This document shows positions 41,916 to 53,080 of a stretch of 64,000 nucleotides of DNA, one piece after another. The translations under genes were made by a program, and so were the position numbers. Under the pieces are notes generated by a model. It saw only the letters and a list, made by a program, of their open reading frames with translations, had not been told where the DNA came from and did not search any database. This DNA is from Anthoceros angustus (lineage: Eukaryota > Streptophyta > Anthocerotopsida > Anthocerotales > Anthocerotaceae), in the NCBI GenBank assembly GCA_010909165.1, contig VJWM01000259.1:1-64000 (forward strand), written 5' to 3'. Position 1 is the first letter of the stretch; each line of letters opens with the position of its first letter.

Positions 41916-42995
41916 TGGTCAATGACCATAAATGAGCTTTGAGAGCAGGAAGGATAGGTGGTGTGGTGACATCCTTTGGGATGGTCTTAGGTGAAGTTAC
42001 TAGAATAGAATTTACCAAGGATCGGACAATAGACTTAGGTGCGGACATTAAATGGCCGTTGGCGGTGAAATAATAGAAAATTGGAAAAGGTGACCTGCAG
42101 TAGGGTCACCTAAGGGAGGTTGTATGTGGAAGACCTCCTATAAGAGGAGGAGGATTTCACAAAGTAAAGTATCATGTCTTGCGCTTCCATACTCCCGAGT
42201 CCTTTGCTCTTGTAAAGGAATTCGTACTTGCGGAGCCAACGCAGTCTGCAGAGAGGAAGTCGCGGTGGTCAGTGCTTGGTGGAGGGCTTGCTTCACTGTT
42301 GCCTAAACGCAAAGTTGCTCTCAGGAGATAGTTCTTTGTGAATTTCTTTGCTTTGGGTGTGTGTGGCAATGCCCGGGAACTCTCGGCTAGAGGTTGATCC
42401 AGGAAAGACTCCACAGGTGCTTCTCAAGTGGTGTCGAACTCACAGCGGCCCAAGGAAGAACTTCTTGGTGGAGGCCGACCGTGCAACAAAGCTGAGGCCA
42501 GGCCAGCCAGAAGCCCTTAACCGAAAGGAATAGGAGGAAGAGGATGAGAAGATGAGAAGATGAGAAGAGGATTAGGGGTGTAGGTGTTAGTGGAAGGCCA
42601 CAGGCGAGCCTAAGGGGCGATCCCAAATGCAAGTAAAGCGCTCCACAGGTGGAGAAGAGTGGTCTTGGAAGTAGGGGCCAGAGGAAATCGCGGTGTGGAT
42701 CGGGGGTCCACAGGCGCCCGTGATAGGCTCCTCGGCCTTGGGGCACGCAATTGTTTTGTCGTTGTGGGTCGAGGATTGGCGATTTTTGAAGCGGTGCAAG
42801 TGGTGCATTTCAGAGGAGAGTAGGCGCCTTGCTCGTTGAGAAGCGCGAAATTTGTGTCTGCGAGATGGCGATTGGTGATCACAAGGCCTCGAACTTTCAC
42901 ACGAGTCTCATGGGGCGAAACCCAGCGTCTGGCAACGATGGGATAAGTGTGGCCGCTATAGTGGGAGGACCTCGGTGCCGGGTTTTCCTACCACA
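41916..42995 (+). repeat. Gypsy family Q LTR, plus orientation (LTR-L)
   Basis: It is similar to the reverse complement of 54277-55329. It starts TGGTCAATGACC after a purine-rich stretch (gataaggactaagaa) and ends CCTACCACA at 42995. It holds the paired block ctcctataagaggagg (near 42135), whose counterpart in the other copies is the palindrome tcctcctcttataggagg. Orientation is opposite to the Q internal region directly to its right. Confidence 0.7.
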
Positions 42996-42999
42996 ACAC

Positions 43000-44160
43000 T
43001 TACACATTGGAAGGCGGCAATACACCCATCCCAATTGGATGTTGTCTTCCCCATCGAAATCACCAAATCTCGGGGTTGGTACACGCAAAACACGTGAATT
43101 GGGGCATTACAAGCTCATTTCCCAGCGTACCTGCCGCTTTTCTTCTTCTTGCCCCTTGCGAGGAAGAACCCTTGGCGGCTCCTTCCCTTGCCTTTTTCCG
43201 GCTCGAGGCATGGTGCTTGGCTCCTCTCAAGTGCTTCAAAGGAGATTACTTTCGGAGAGCTTAGTTCCACACCTCGCGCACTTCTTCCTTATGGTGGTAG
43301 CACCCTCCTGCGGCACACGTTAGCCACAGGTTGAATCTTCTGCCAATTTTCTTTGCGACTTCGGGCGGCGATGTGTCGAGGGCCCTTCACCTTTTGACTT
43401 CCTCGGTCCTCACACCTTGATGCTCGCCCTGGTTCCCGCTTTAAGCTCCGTCTGACGTTTGGCGCGCTCCTCATGCGCGGCTGAAACTCCCTCTCCGGAT
43501 GTTGGATGTCTTCTTTTTCCCGCGCCTTTGGGGCTCCTCTCTCCCTGGCGTCTTCCTTTGCGGTGCTGGCGATGGCGATGGCGGTCTCCTCCTTCACCTT
43601 CTTCTCCTTCTCCTTACGTCCCAACTTCAGTCCGTCGCGAAGTGGAGAAGGAGCTGCCAAATTCGCACTTTGCCCTCCTTAGATGTCTGCCACAGGCCTC
43701 GTAACCCTAGATTGGGTTTTCCATTTCTAAATTCCTATTTCTATCTAAACTACCTATTTTCCTACCCTATGCATATCCCTGAATCAATTACTTTCTAATT
43801 AATCCTATTTATCTATTCCACTATTGGTGAGCATATATAGTGGAGATTCCCCTATATTCATTCCTTTTGGCGAGATTGTCAACCTACGTGATGCACTTGA
43901 TGATGCTTCTTTTCTCGACCTACGGCGTGGTGTGGCGACCTACGGTAGTGCCGACCTACCGCCTTTGGACGCCCTCACCGCCTCGTTGACCCATTCTTCT
44001 TCTGGGATATCCTCTTCATCTTCCTAACAATATCCTACAACTCCAAAGATTCTCGAAAATTTTTGGCATGCTCCTCTTCAATCGTTCTAGCCAAAAAAAT
44101 CAAACTTGTTGTCTTGGGCTCTTTTGGGCTGGTTGCCCAAACTTTTATGTTCCACATACT
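43000..44160 (-). repeat. Q/P family spacer downstream of integrase (copy 1)
   Basis: This 1.16-kb block matches 61660-62760 in the same orientation, sharing agcccttggcggctcc, gagcatatatagtgg and ttgggctcttttgggct. It has G/A-rich text with Lys/Arg/Glu-rich minus frames (43289-43660) that resemble a disordered basic linker more than a folded protein. It lies after integrase in Q and before ORF3 in P, so it probably separates these two genes in the complete element. Confidence 0.6.
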
Positions 44161-44569
44161 CCCCACCTCACTGTTTGCGTCCTCGCAACAGACTCAGTGA
44201 GGTACTTCTTGACCTTCCACCCATTACTCGATTCGCCGCCCGGAGTTACGGATCCATTCTCGTATCTGCGACACCTCGTAAGGTCCCATCCATCTCAGCC
44301 TAAGCTTCCTGGAAAGTCTAGGTACTATCATATAGAAGAACCAAATCCCGTCCACGATAGCCTCTTGCTTCCTCAACCTCCCATCATGATCTTCGAGTTC
44401 ACGAATCCATGTTTCTTCTAAAGCATCCTCCCTCGTTCCTCTGCTATGAAGCTTCTAGTCTAGCTACGACTATCTCTCTGATCATCGTTCATCCTCCATG
44501 ATCATGGTAGGTACTTCAAATTCCACGGGCATCACGGTGACATGCCATCGTTAGATAATAAAGGGTCTT
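44161..44569. other. Short stretch between Q spacer and integrase, unassigned
   Basis: No domain is visible. The right part (from about 44411, gtttcttctaaagc) recurs at 45587-45760 through tandem duplication. A minus reading is weakly protein-like. Confidence 0.3.
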
Positions 44570-45380
44570 CTTGGTGGTTACCTTCTCCATGATCCTGTAA
44601 CAATCGAATGCAACTTAGCATCCCAATCATACATGTGTCCGATTACCTTGGTGAGGATTGTGCGAGCAACCCATTCGTCTTCTCCGTCAATCCATTCGCC
44701 TTTGGGGTTGTAGGGGTCGTCTTCGATGCGAATGTTGAAGTAGGTGGTTAGGGACTCAACGAGTTGAGGAAATGTGTCCCCGGTGACCAACTCTAAAGGA
44801 CATCCGTACCTCGTTATGATGTTCTCGAATAAAAATTTTGCTCTTGGTCGTCGTCCTTCCTCGTTGCTTCCACCATCTTGTACAATAATCCGTAGCCACC
44901 AAAATGTCTTCTTAGTCCATTGCGTTGGTGGTTTGATCGGTCCTCTGAAATCGATTCCCCACTTCTCGAAGGTGCTAGCGGTAAGATGTAGGTAAGAGGC
45001 CATTGTGTCGACAACGTGGGCCCAACCCTCGACACGCATCACACCTCGGTGAACTCCCCACATCCTTTTGCATCGTAGCCCACGAATCATTCAAAATCTT
45101 CTTAACGGTCACTGCGAATAGTGTCCACCTGCCTCGCATGTAATGCCTCGTGCAGTGAAGCTCCTTAACCGAGACGTCGGATCTTCTCGTCCGGCCCAAG
45201 ATGCAGATGCCTTCCCTTAGGCAATAGGGTGCGGCTTTATGGAAAAACAGCCCGCCCTTCCTGACAACCATCCGGCATGATTCCATGCTCCGAGAATTTG
45301 CACTTCTCAACAATATCTTGGGCATGAACGCCCCTCGCGTTCTAATCTCCTCCTTCCGGGCACGTCGCCTCCTCCTAGTC
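44570..45380 (-). pseudogene. Q integrase, copy 1
   Basis: Frame 44578-45090 reads VDTMASYLHLTAS, then FEKWGIDFRGPIKPPTQW (the D of GIDF is the first catalytic Asp), ARAKFLFENIITRYGCPLEL with VTGD (the second Asp region, TDRG-like), ESLTTYFNIRIEDDPYNPKG and, in a shifted frame, NGLTEKTNG with the third catalytic Glu. Zinc-domain pieces are in 44975-45325. This is an Athila/Tat-like integrase. Confidence 0.86.
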
Positions 45381-45779
45381 GTCCGTTAGTAGCTCCGGAT
45401 GGCGTGGATCTATCCACAAATCCACTCCGCCTCCATCTTGCGTTCTCTCTTCCTGCGCCGTTTGCATGCTCTTCCTCATTACAATGATTTCGCCATTCTT
45501 GCTGGCTAGCCTCGCTGGGTCACGTCATGGCGACCTCCTCGCCTTGTTGCACCTCCATTGATTTCCACGGATGCCATCTCCCTTCGGTTTCTTCTAAAGC
45601 ATCCTCCCTCGTTCCTCACCTATGAAAGATTCTAGTCTAGCTACAGCTATCCTCTCTGATCATCGTTCATCCTCCATGATCCTGTAGGTAGGTACTTCAA
45701 ATTCCACGGGCATCACGGTGACATGCCATATAGATAATAAGGGGTCTTCTTGGTGGTTACCTTCTCCATGATCCTGTAG

Positions 45780-46550
45780 GTAGAATGCAACTTAGCATCC
45801 CAATCATACATGTGTCGATTACCTTGGTGAGGATTGTGCGAGCAACCCATTCGTCTTCTCCGTCAATCCATTCGCCTTTGGGGTTGTAGGGTCGTCTTCG
45901 ATGCGAATGTTGAAGTAGGTGGTTAGGGACTCAACGAGTTGAGGAAATGTGTCCCCGTTGACCAACTCTAAAGGACATCCGTACCTCGTTATGATGTTCT
46001 CGAATAAAAATTTTGCTCTTGGTCGTCGTCCTTCCTCGTTGCTTCCACCATCTTGTACAATAATCCGTAGCCACCAAAATGTCTTCTTAGTCCATTGCGT
46101 TGGTGGTTTGATCGGTCCTCTGAAATCGATTCCCCACTTCTCGAAGGTGCTAGCGGTAAGATGTAGGTAAGAGGCCATTGTGTCGACAACGTGGGCCCAA
46201 CCCTCGACACGCATCACACCTCGGTGAACTCCCACATCCTTTTGCATCGTAGCCCACGAATCATTCAAAATCTTCTTAACGGTCACTGCGAATAGTGTCC
46301 ACCTGCCTCGCATGTAATGCCTCGTGCAGTGAAGCTCCTTAACCGAGACGTCGGATCTTCTCGTCCGGCCCAAGATGCAGATGCCTTCCCTTAGGCAATA
46401 GGGTGCGGCTTTATGGAAAAACAGCCCGCCCTTCCTGACAACCATCCGGCATGATTCCATGCTCCGAGAATTTGCACTTCTCAACAAATATCTTGGGCAT
46501 GAACGCCCCTCGCGTTCTAATCTCCTCCTTCCGGGCACGTCGCCTCCTCC
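45780..46550 (-). pseudogene. Q integrase, copy 2 (longest frame)
   Basis: A 314-codon open frame (45819-46763) joins the upstream linker to the whole core: SVKELHCTRHYMRGRWT, EKWGIDFRGPIKPPTQW, KFLFENIITRYGCPLELV-NGD and ESLTTYFNIRIEDDP, then GLTEKTNGLLAQS. It is nearly identical to copy 1 over most of its length, with a period of about 1.17 kb. Both are minus strand. Confidence 0.87.
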
Positions 46551-46990
46551 TAGTCGTCCGTTAGTAGCTCCGGATGGCGTGGATCTATCCACAAATCCAC
46601 TCCGCCTCCATCTTGCGTTCTCTCTTCCTGCGCCGTTTGCATGCTCTTCCTCATTACAATGATTTCGCCATTCTTGCTGGCTAGCCTCGTTTCTAGGTCC
46701 AGCTCGTGCTCCATGGCGACCTCCTCGCCTTGTTGCACCTCCATTGATTTCCACGGATGCCATCTCCCTTCGGTTTCTTCAAACTTGCATGGGATGCATC
46801 TCCTTCTTGCCCCTGGTGTCACCTCCCTAGGGCCTTCTTCTCCTCGCCCATGGCGCCCTCTTATCCTCTCGGTTCCAGTTGTCCTGCTGCCTTTTCACAC
46901 TGGTTCCCTTGCTCATTTGGCCTCTCTTCTAGCAAGACTTGCTGATCAATTCTTAGGCCGTCTACAACATGCTCACGTCCTTCTCCTTGA
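46551..46990 (-). pseudogene. Q RNase H-integrase linker, coiled-coil-like
   Basis: Minus frames read VEINGG then MEVQQGEEVAMEHELDLETR and ASKNGEIIVMRKSMQTAQEE, a highly charged, heptad-like segment. The same text occurs in plus orientation at 1-135 and, more damaged, at 48530-48850 and 45400-45560. Such a linker is unusual between RNase H and integrase. Confidence 0.6.
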
Positions 46991-47099
46991 CCAGTGCGAA
47001 CTCCTCGTCGAAATCGGTCGTCAGCCTCAAGTCGCTCTCCGGTTTTCGGCGAGAAATGAAATCGGCGTTACGATGTTGCTTCCACAGCCTAGTTTCTCG

Positions 47100-47570
47100 T
47101 CGTAGTCAAACTCTTGCAGCGGTAGTACCCACGGCAATCCTTCGACAAATCGGCTTGTTGACAAGATACTTCAGCAAAATGGTCAACATGAAGCGTCACC
47201 TTGCAAGCAAGCGGATAGTGTCTAAACTTCTTACGAGTAAATGATACCAAGACCCTCCGCTCCGTGGTTGAGTAGTTCTTTTCGGCATCCGTGGTTCCGC
47301 ATAGAAAATCGGATGATCCGTTTCTTCGTCATCTTAAGAGCGGTCCCAATGGCATAGCGGACACATCCGTATACATGAAGCGGCTTCTCCCAATCTGGTT
47401 GCGTTGGCGCGCTCACCGTCCTTCTTGAAAAGCCTCTGTCTTGCATTGGTCCATTCGAAGGTGTATCCTTCTTGGTCAATTGTGTCAACAAGGCTGCCTT
47501 CTTGGCGAAATCCTTGATGAACCTCTGTAATACCCTACAGCCCTACAAAAGCTACTTTGCCTCACCGTTT
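47100..47570 (-). pseudogene. Q RNase H, copy 1
   Basis: Frame 47231-47491 reads LTQLTKKDTP, then YGCVRYAIGTALK (the first RNase H strand, D of the CDAS box lost), KKRIIRFSMR and an ERRVLVSF-type segment across frames. The text also occurs at 48930-49390. It is placed left of integrase copy 3 because of a 1.84-kb tandem duplication. Confidence 0.75.
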
Positions 47571-47629
47571 GTGGTGCGTCCATCTCGACTATACCTTCTC
47601 CATGATCCTGTAGGCCCAGTCTTGAATGC

Positions 47630-48440
47630 AACTTAGCATCCCAATCATACATGTGCGTCAGTTACCTTGGTGAGGATTGTGCGAGCAACCCATTCGTCTT
47701 CTCCGTCAATCCATTCGCTTTGGGGTTGTAGTCGTCTTCGATGCGAATGTTGAAGTAGGTGGTTAGGGACTCAACGAGTTGAGGAAATGTGTCCCCGGTC
47801 GTGACCAACTCTAAAGGACATCCGTACCTCGTTATGATGTTCTCGAATAAAAATTTTGCTCTGCGGTCGTCGTCCTTCCTCGTTGCTTGACTTCCACCAT
47901 CTTTGTACAATAATCCGTAGCCACCAAAATGTCTTGCTTCCTCCATTGCGTTGGTGGTTTGATCGGTCCTCTGAAATCGATTCCCCACTTCTCGAGTGCT
48001 AGCGGTAAGATGTAGGTAAGAGGCCATTGTGTCGACAACGTGGGCCGCCCAACCCTCGACACGCATCACACCTCGGTGAACTCCCACATCCTTTTGCATC
48101 GTAGCCCACAGAACCCGCATTCAAAATCTTCTTAACGGTCACTGTGCGAATAGTGTCCACTCTTCGCATATGCCTCGTGTGATGCCTCCTTCACCGAGAC
48201 AGTCGGATCTTCTCGTCCGGCCCAAGTTTATGCGGGATGCCTTCCCTTAGGCAATAGGGTGCGGCTTTATGGAAAAACCGCCCTTCCTGACAACCATCCG
48301 GCATGATTCCATGCTCCGAGAACTACTTCTCAGCAAATATCTTGGGCATGAACGCCCCTCGCGTTCTAATCTCCTCCTTCCGGTACGTCGCCTCCTCCTA
48401 GTCGTCGTTAGTAGCCCCAGATGGATCTATCCATCCTTTT
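47630..48440 (-). pseudogene. Q integrase, copy 3
   Basis: Frame 47662-48120 (152 codons) holds VDTMASYLHLTAST, a frameshifted core, KFLFENIITRYGCPLELVTT, ESLTTYFNIRIEDDYNPKAN and GLTEKTNGLLAQS. It has more indels than copies 1 and 2. It is followed leftwards by RNase H copy 1 at a junction sharing TACCTT (about 47593). Confidence 0.84.
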
Positions 48441-48529
48441 CTCCTGCTCTCCATGCAGTTCACTCTCTTTGCGGCTTGCGCTTCTCTTCCTTCTTGCTCA
48501 TTTGGCCTCTCTTGCATTGGTCCATTCCT

Positions 48530-48850
48530 GGCTAACTTCGTTCCTTTCGTGTCCATGGCGACCTCCTCGCCTTTTTCTCTGGTGATTTTGTCAGATGCAT
48601 CTCTCCTGTTTGCTCAAACTTGCATGGTGCTCTCAGCCCCGCCCCTGGGATTTCACCTCCCTGTGCCCCTTGCTTTCTTCTCCCTCTCCGGATCTCCAGT
48701 TGTCCTGCTGCGCTTTCACCGCTCCCTTCTTGCTCATTTGGCCTCTCTTCTGGCAAGACTTGCTGATCAATTCTTAGGCCGTCTACAACATGCTCACGTC
48801 CTCCCCTTGACCCGGGCGTGGCAACCAACTCCTCGTCGAAATCGGTCATC
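48530..48850 (-). pseudogene. Q RNase H-integrase linker, second copy
   Basis: Frame 48532-48849 reads EELVATPGSRGGREHVVDGL, RIDQQVLPEERPNEQEGSGE and EIRRGRRKQGAQGG. It is the same linker as at 46551-46990 but with a different set of indels. The start, REHVVDGLRIDQQVL, also appears in plus orientation at 63916-63966. Confidence 0.6.
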
Positions 48851-48929
48851 TGGCCTCAAGTCGCTCTCCGGTTTTCGGAGAAATGAAATCAGCGTTCGAT
48901 GTTGCTTCCACAGCCTAGTTTCTCGTCGT

Positions 48930-49390
48930 AGTCAAACTCTTGCAGATAGTACCCATCGGCAATCCTTCGACAAATCGGCTTGTTGACAAGATACTTCAGC
49001 AAAATGGTCAAGCGTCACCTTGCAAGCAAGCGGATAGTGTCTAAACTTCTTACGAGTAAATGATACCAAGACCCTCCGCTCCGTGGTTGAGTAGTTCTTT
49101 TGACATCTGAGTCTACCGCATAGAAAATCGGATGATCCGTTTCTTCTCATCCCGCTTAAGAGCGGTCCCAATGGCATAGCGGACACATCACATTATACAT
49201 GAAGCGGCTTCTCCCAATCTGGTAAGTTGGCGCTCACCAAGCGTCCTTCAGCTCTTTGAAAAGCCTCTGTCTTGCATTGGTCCATTCGAAGGTGTATCCT
49301 TCTTGGTCAATTGTGTCAACAAGGCTGCCTTCTTGGCGAAATCCTTGATGAACCTCCTCTGTAATACCCTACAGCCCTACAAAAGCTGCC
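48930..49390 (-). pseudogene. Q RNase H, copy 2
   Basis: Text across frames reads LLTQLTKKDTPSNGPMQDRG, VRYAIGTALKRDEKKRIIRF and ERRVLVSFTRKKFRHYPLAC then KVTLDHFAEVSCQQADLSKD, i.e. the VTDH...LKYL box degraded to LDHF/VSC. It follows RT directly, so it is the original copy. Confidence 0.78.
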
Positions 49391-49479
49391 TCACCGTTTG
49401 TGTGCGTCCATCTCATTATCGCTACCTTTATCCTTATCTACACGCAATCCTCTTCGAAACTCGATGTGCTAACAAAATG

Positions 49480-50000
49480 CCCTCGTCATGCCAAAATAAC
49501 ACTTCCGGATGAAGTTTCATGTTCGACTCTGCACAACATTGCCTCAAATGGTCTAAATGCGTTCCTCCCAAACACGAAATCATCTAGGAATACCTCCATG
49601 AACTTCTCGGAAAATCTCGGAATATCGCGTTCACCACTGTTGAAAGTGGCGGGGCATTGCACAACCCGAAGGAGCTTGAATAAGCGTAAGTTCCCCAATC
49701 CGTTGTGAGCGTTGTCTTGTCTGATCCTCCTTCCTCGCGAAATTTGATTGTACCGAATCCATCAAGCTGTACATCTCATGTCACTCATGTCCGGCCTGTC
49801 CATGAAAGGTAAAGGTGATGATCCTTCTTCGTTGCTTCATTGAGCTTCACGAAATCTTGACACACCGAACCTTTCCTGCTTCTTTGGTACAATCACGATG
49901 GGGCGACCCACTCCTTTGGTGAGCCGGATAAATCACCCACCTCCAAGTATTGGTCGGTGATCCTTAACAACCATGGAATACTTGGGATTCGGTGTATTGC
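49480..50000 (-). pseudogene. Q reverse transcriptase (FLDD palm)
   Basis: Minus text near 49830-49900 reads VCQDFVKLNEATKKDHHL and LDGF; the 49486-49698 frame reads LRVVQCPATFNSGERDIPRF then SEKFMEVFLDDFVFGRNAF, where FLDD replaces YIDD, as in Athila/Tat gypsy lineages, and RPFEAMLCRVEHE follows. The equivalent plus-strand sequence is at 62940-63230. Many stops are present. Confidence 0.82.
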
Positions 50001-51040
50001 TTGATCCTCACGGTCTTGCCCTCCTTCAAATCGATTCGATGTATCCCAGTTCTCTTCTGTCATGTCGTAATCTTGAAGGCAAACACATCGACATACTCCC
50101 TAAGCACTCTGAAACTCTTCTTTTCTACACCTAGGTACTTAGAAATCTTGACTACCTTGCTAGGTTCTAACTCTAGGTCTCTACGTCGGGATCTACATAT
50201 GTTCCTACGGGTGCTACCTATCTTGGTTCGGATCCCTCTTCGGAAAATCTCGATCATAGCTTACCCTTCCAAAATACTCCTTCTCTATGGGCCTCATCCT
50301 CGACTCTTCTCTTCCTCTATATGTAAGCATACACCAAAATCACTCTTTATTTTGACCTCGTGAGGACCCCGATATGCTTGGTCCTTTGCAGGAGCTTACC
50401 CGTGCTACGAGGTGTACCCGTCGGTGGTTGCGGACTCCCCTCATAGGAGCCTTGCTCCATGACACAAAGCAATCGCCCGCAGTCCGTTTCTCGGACTTGA
50501 AGGTGATGCCACTCGACCAAAATCAAAAACACCGCGTACCATACAACCAAGGCCTACCTATCAAAACCTTATAGCCTAAATCCGAAAAGCGCATCACAAT
50601 GTAGGTAAGATGGAAGGTGAGTCCCAATTCACAGTGGGTACATTCTTGGCACCCCTGGCTTTCTCCTTGCAGTGCCATCCGTAAAAATACTCGGGCGGGT
50701 GAAACTCGGTGAACCCGAGTTGATGAGTCTCCTCCGTCATCAAGTTGACTCCGATCCGAATCTAATGGCACGTCGGGCACCAAACACCGCAATTTCAACC
50801 TCAATCTCGGGTGCCCCAAATCAGAGTTCGACCACATTTACCTCCAGCGCTTTCTCCTTATGCAGTCGGCCATCCAAAATACTCGGGCGGGTGAAACTCG
50901 GTGAACCCAAGTTGATGAGTCTCCTCCGTCATCAAGTTGACTCCGATCCGAATCTAATGGCACGTTGGGCACCAAACACCGCAATTTCAACCTCAATCTC
51001 GGGTGCCCCAAATCAATGAGTTCGACCACATTTACCTCCA
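50001..51040 (-). pseudogene. Q protease to RT connection, with 191-bp tandem repeat
   Basis: A block starting actcgggcgggtgaaactcg occurs at 50689 and 50880, period 191 bp, inside frames 50523-50837 and 50838-51041 (SPARVF, HPRLRLKLRCLVP). Downstream frames carry FSDLGYKVLIGRPWLYGTR and LVEWHHLQVRETDCGRLLC, resembling the end of a gypsy protease (LIGRPWLY is a conserved post-protease box). The active-site DTG is not readable. The left part (50001-50340) is degraded spacer before RT. Confidence 0.6.
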
Positions 51041-52130
51041 ACGGCGTTTCTCCTCCCTCCTTGAGATTCCCTGATCGCCTCCTTCACAATTTTGCGGGAT
51101 CTCGGACTCACAAGCAAGCATCTCGGTGACCACAAATTCGCGGTCAAGTAATGCGTCGTGGCCCGAGATTTATCGACAAGGTTTCCTCCCGCTTGCAGCC
51201 ACAGCTGGTCGACTCCGACCTTATTGGTAAAGCTTCGATTCCATGATCCCTCCTATCGGTGGGACCCTACCGGCGGATCAATAATTCCTCGCTCCACCTT
51301 CCGTGTCGGGTGAGCTGTTTAGCTCATCTTCCGGCATCGCCGCCCGGCTAATGTCGGGAGGAACGTTCCTCCCTCCTTGGCCCTTCTTCGTCGCCCCGGT
51401 AGTGCGGTCTACCCGTTGCCGGACTGGGTAGTCTCCCCCCCTCCTCCCCTCTCTTGCCCGGCGCGTCTCCGGAGGCCAAGGTGAGTCGTCCCTCACCTTC
51501 CTCCTTCCTCTCCTGTGCGTTTTCCGTCGGCCTTTCTCGGCGCCGGTCGTGGTCACCAGGCCACCATCAACCTTCATCCGCTCATCTCTCCTTCATACCT
51601 CTTCCTCCACGATGTCACACGATCCGTCGAGAATCATACTCCTCCACCTTGACACGGTCGGTTCATGTCGCGGTTTCGGTTGGGTCGTGCCTCTTCCTGC
51701 GCTCGGTGAACGACTCACAGTGTCTGGTGTCACTCGCGCCACCCGTGCACAGGATCCCCATTTTATGTCCCAATTCCTTACATACGGCAAAGGGTACATA
51801 ACCCACTTGCTTCGTGGTTACGGGCATTCGTTTGAGTAGTGGGCTCGCAATTATAACAACATCCTGTGGAATCGCCATTGTGATGGATCGGTCTCCATTG
51901 TCTGGCGATGTCGGTCGCGATCCATACCTTGAGGCGGTGTAGTCGGTTGGTAAGTCGCCCTCATTGATTGAGGTGGCCGACTTCCGGTGACCGCTTGCAC
52001 ACTAGCGCCCCACATACCAATAATCTCCCGGCATGGCGGTTTCCACATGATTTACGTATGGTGGTGCGAATACATTCCGGTTGGTGTGTCCCGTTTGATG
52101 ACAAATTGAATACACCAAGCGCCTTGGTGA
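51041..52130 (-). pseudogene. Q Gag nucleocapsid region
   Basis: Two remnants of CCHC knuckles are visible on the minus strand: SICHQTGHTNRN (about 52065-52110), with its outer Cys lost by frameshift, and VCKELGHKMGILC (about 51740-51800). The frame 51278-51577 is Arg/Lys/Gly rich (KGRRKTHRRGRRKVRDDSP), as in basic nucleocapsid tails. The rest is low-information. Confidence 0.55.
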
Positions 52131-53080
52131 GGAGATCTTCGTGGAGCTTGATTCTTCACTGCCTTGACCTCTAACTCGGTCAACCTCTTGGTCAAAGCCT
52201 CCACTTGTCCAGCAATCCCTCCTCCTGCTGCAGACGTTTCTCCCTTCTCCATCCGACGGACCGTCTTCCCTTTCCTCTCCTTCTCCAATGCGTTCCGCCT
52301 CTTCCTGTCGTCTTTTGACCTTCTCCAGGTCCTTCTTCATTCGTCGTTCGTAGGCCTTCTCTGATTCTTCATCCGATGTGGAGCTTTCCTGAGTTCCGCT
52401 GTCCTCACTTCGATGAGGCGGTATGGAGGCAGGAAGCGAGGAGCTAGATCTCCTCGATCCTTCCTCTTCTTATGACTTCGCCTCTTCTTCCTCCTCCCAA
52501 CTCGGCGGACTCCCATTCCTCGGCTAAGCGGAGGCCCCTTAACGTCTTCGTTCCACGCTGCGGTGTACCTCCATTTTCGAGACAAGCCACTCACAAACCA
52601 ATCCAACGCTTGCTCTTGTGAGTACCAGTGGGTGGATCTCCGGCTCTCGGGTGCACATTTGAACTCGATCCGGATATCCGTAAAACCTCTCCACATAATC
52701 GAACAAGATTCTCGTTTCTTCCTCTGAAGGGTTCTCAACTTTGCCAAGTGTGGTGTGCGTGAGCCCTCGGAACCGATTCAAGAAAATGCTTGAGCTTCCC
52801 AATCGTTGGCGCGAATTATAGTGCGACCATACCCTTGCATGCCCTCTCGGCGATCCGGAAGATCGCGATCGATCGGCGACTCCATCCTCCAATTAGCGTG
52901 GGAGGCGTGCTCAAAGTTCTTACGCCTCCGCGTCATCTCCCTTCTTCTTCTCGCGAATTTGGCGTATTCTTTGGCGAAGTTGGCGGTCCTCCTCCTCCAC
53001 CAACTCCACTCATGTTGCTCGTCGGCGTCACACGCCAACACTTCTCGGTAACGAAACAAATCGGGATCCTTGAGCGAAAT
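52131..53080 (-). pseudogene. Q Gag capsid
   Basis: Frame 52539-52892 reads RGHARVWSHYNSRQRLGSSS, IFLNRFRGLTHTTLGKVENP and EEETRILFDYVERFYGYPDR, a gypsy retrotransposon gag capsid (the SIFLNRFRGL/ENPSEEE type). Frame 52337-52747 continues it with HWYSQEQALDWFVSGLSRKW, the C-terminal capsid. The upstream frame 52778-53059 is Arg rich. Capsids of this kind form the virus-like particle. Confidence 0.75.

Larger units (their letters stand above)
39399..41965 (+). repeat. Tandem duplication of C3 RNase H and 3' flank
   Basis: Unit 1 (39399-40699) and unit 2 (40700-41965) are about 1.3 kb each. The junction GGTGGTGTG at 40700-40708 is shared with the unit start (39399-39407) and the unit end (41957-41965). 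Each unit holds RNase H, the C3 3' noncoding part and the end of a gypsy ORF3. The copies differ mainly by indels. Confidence 0.85.
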
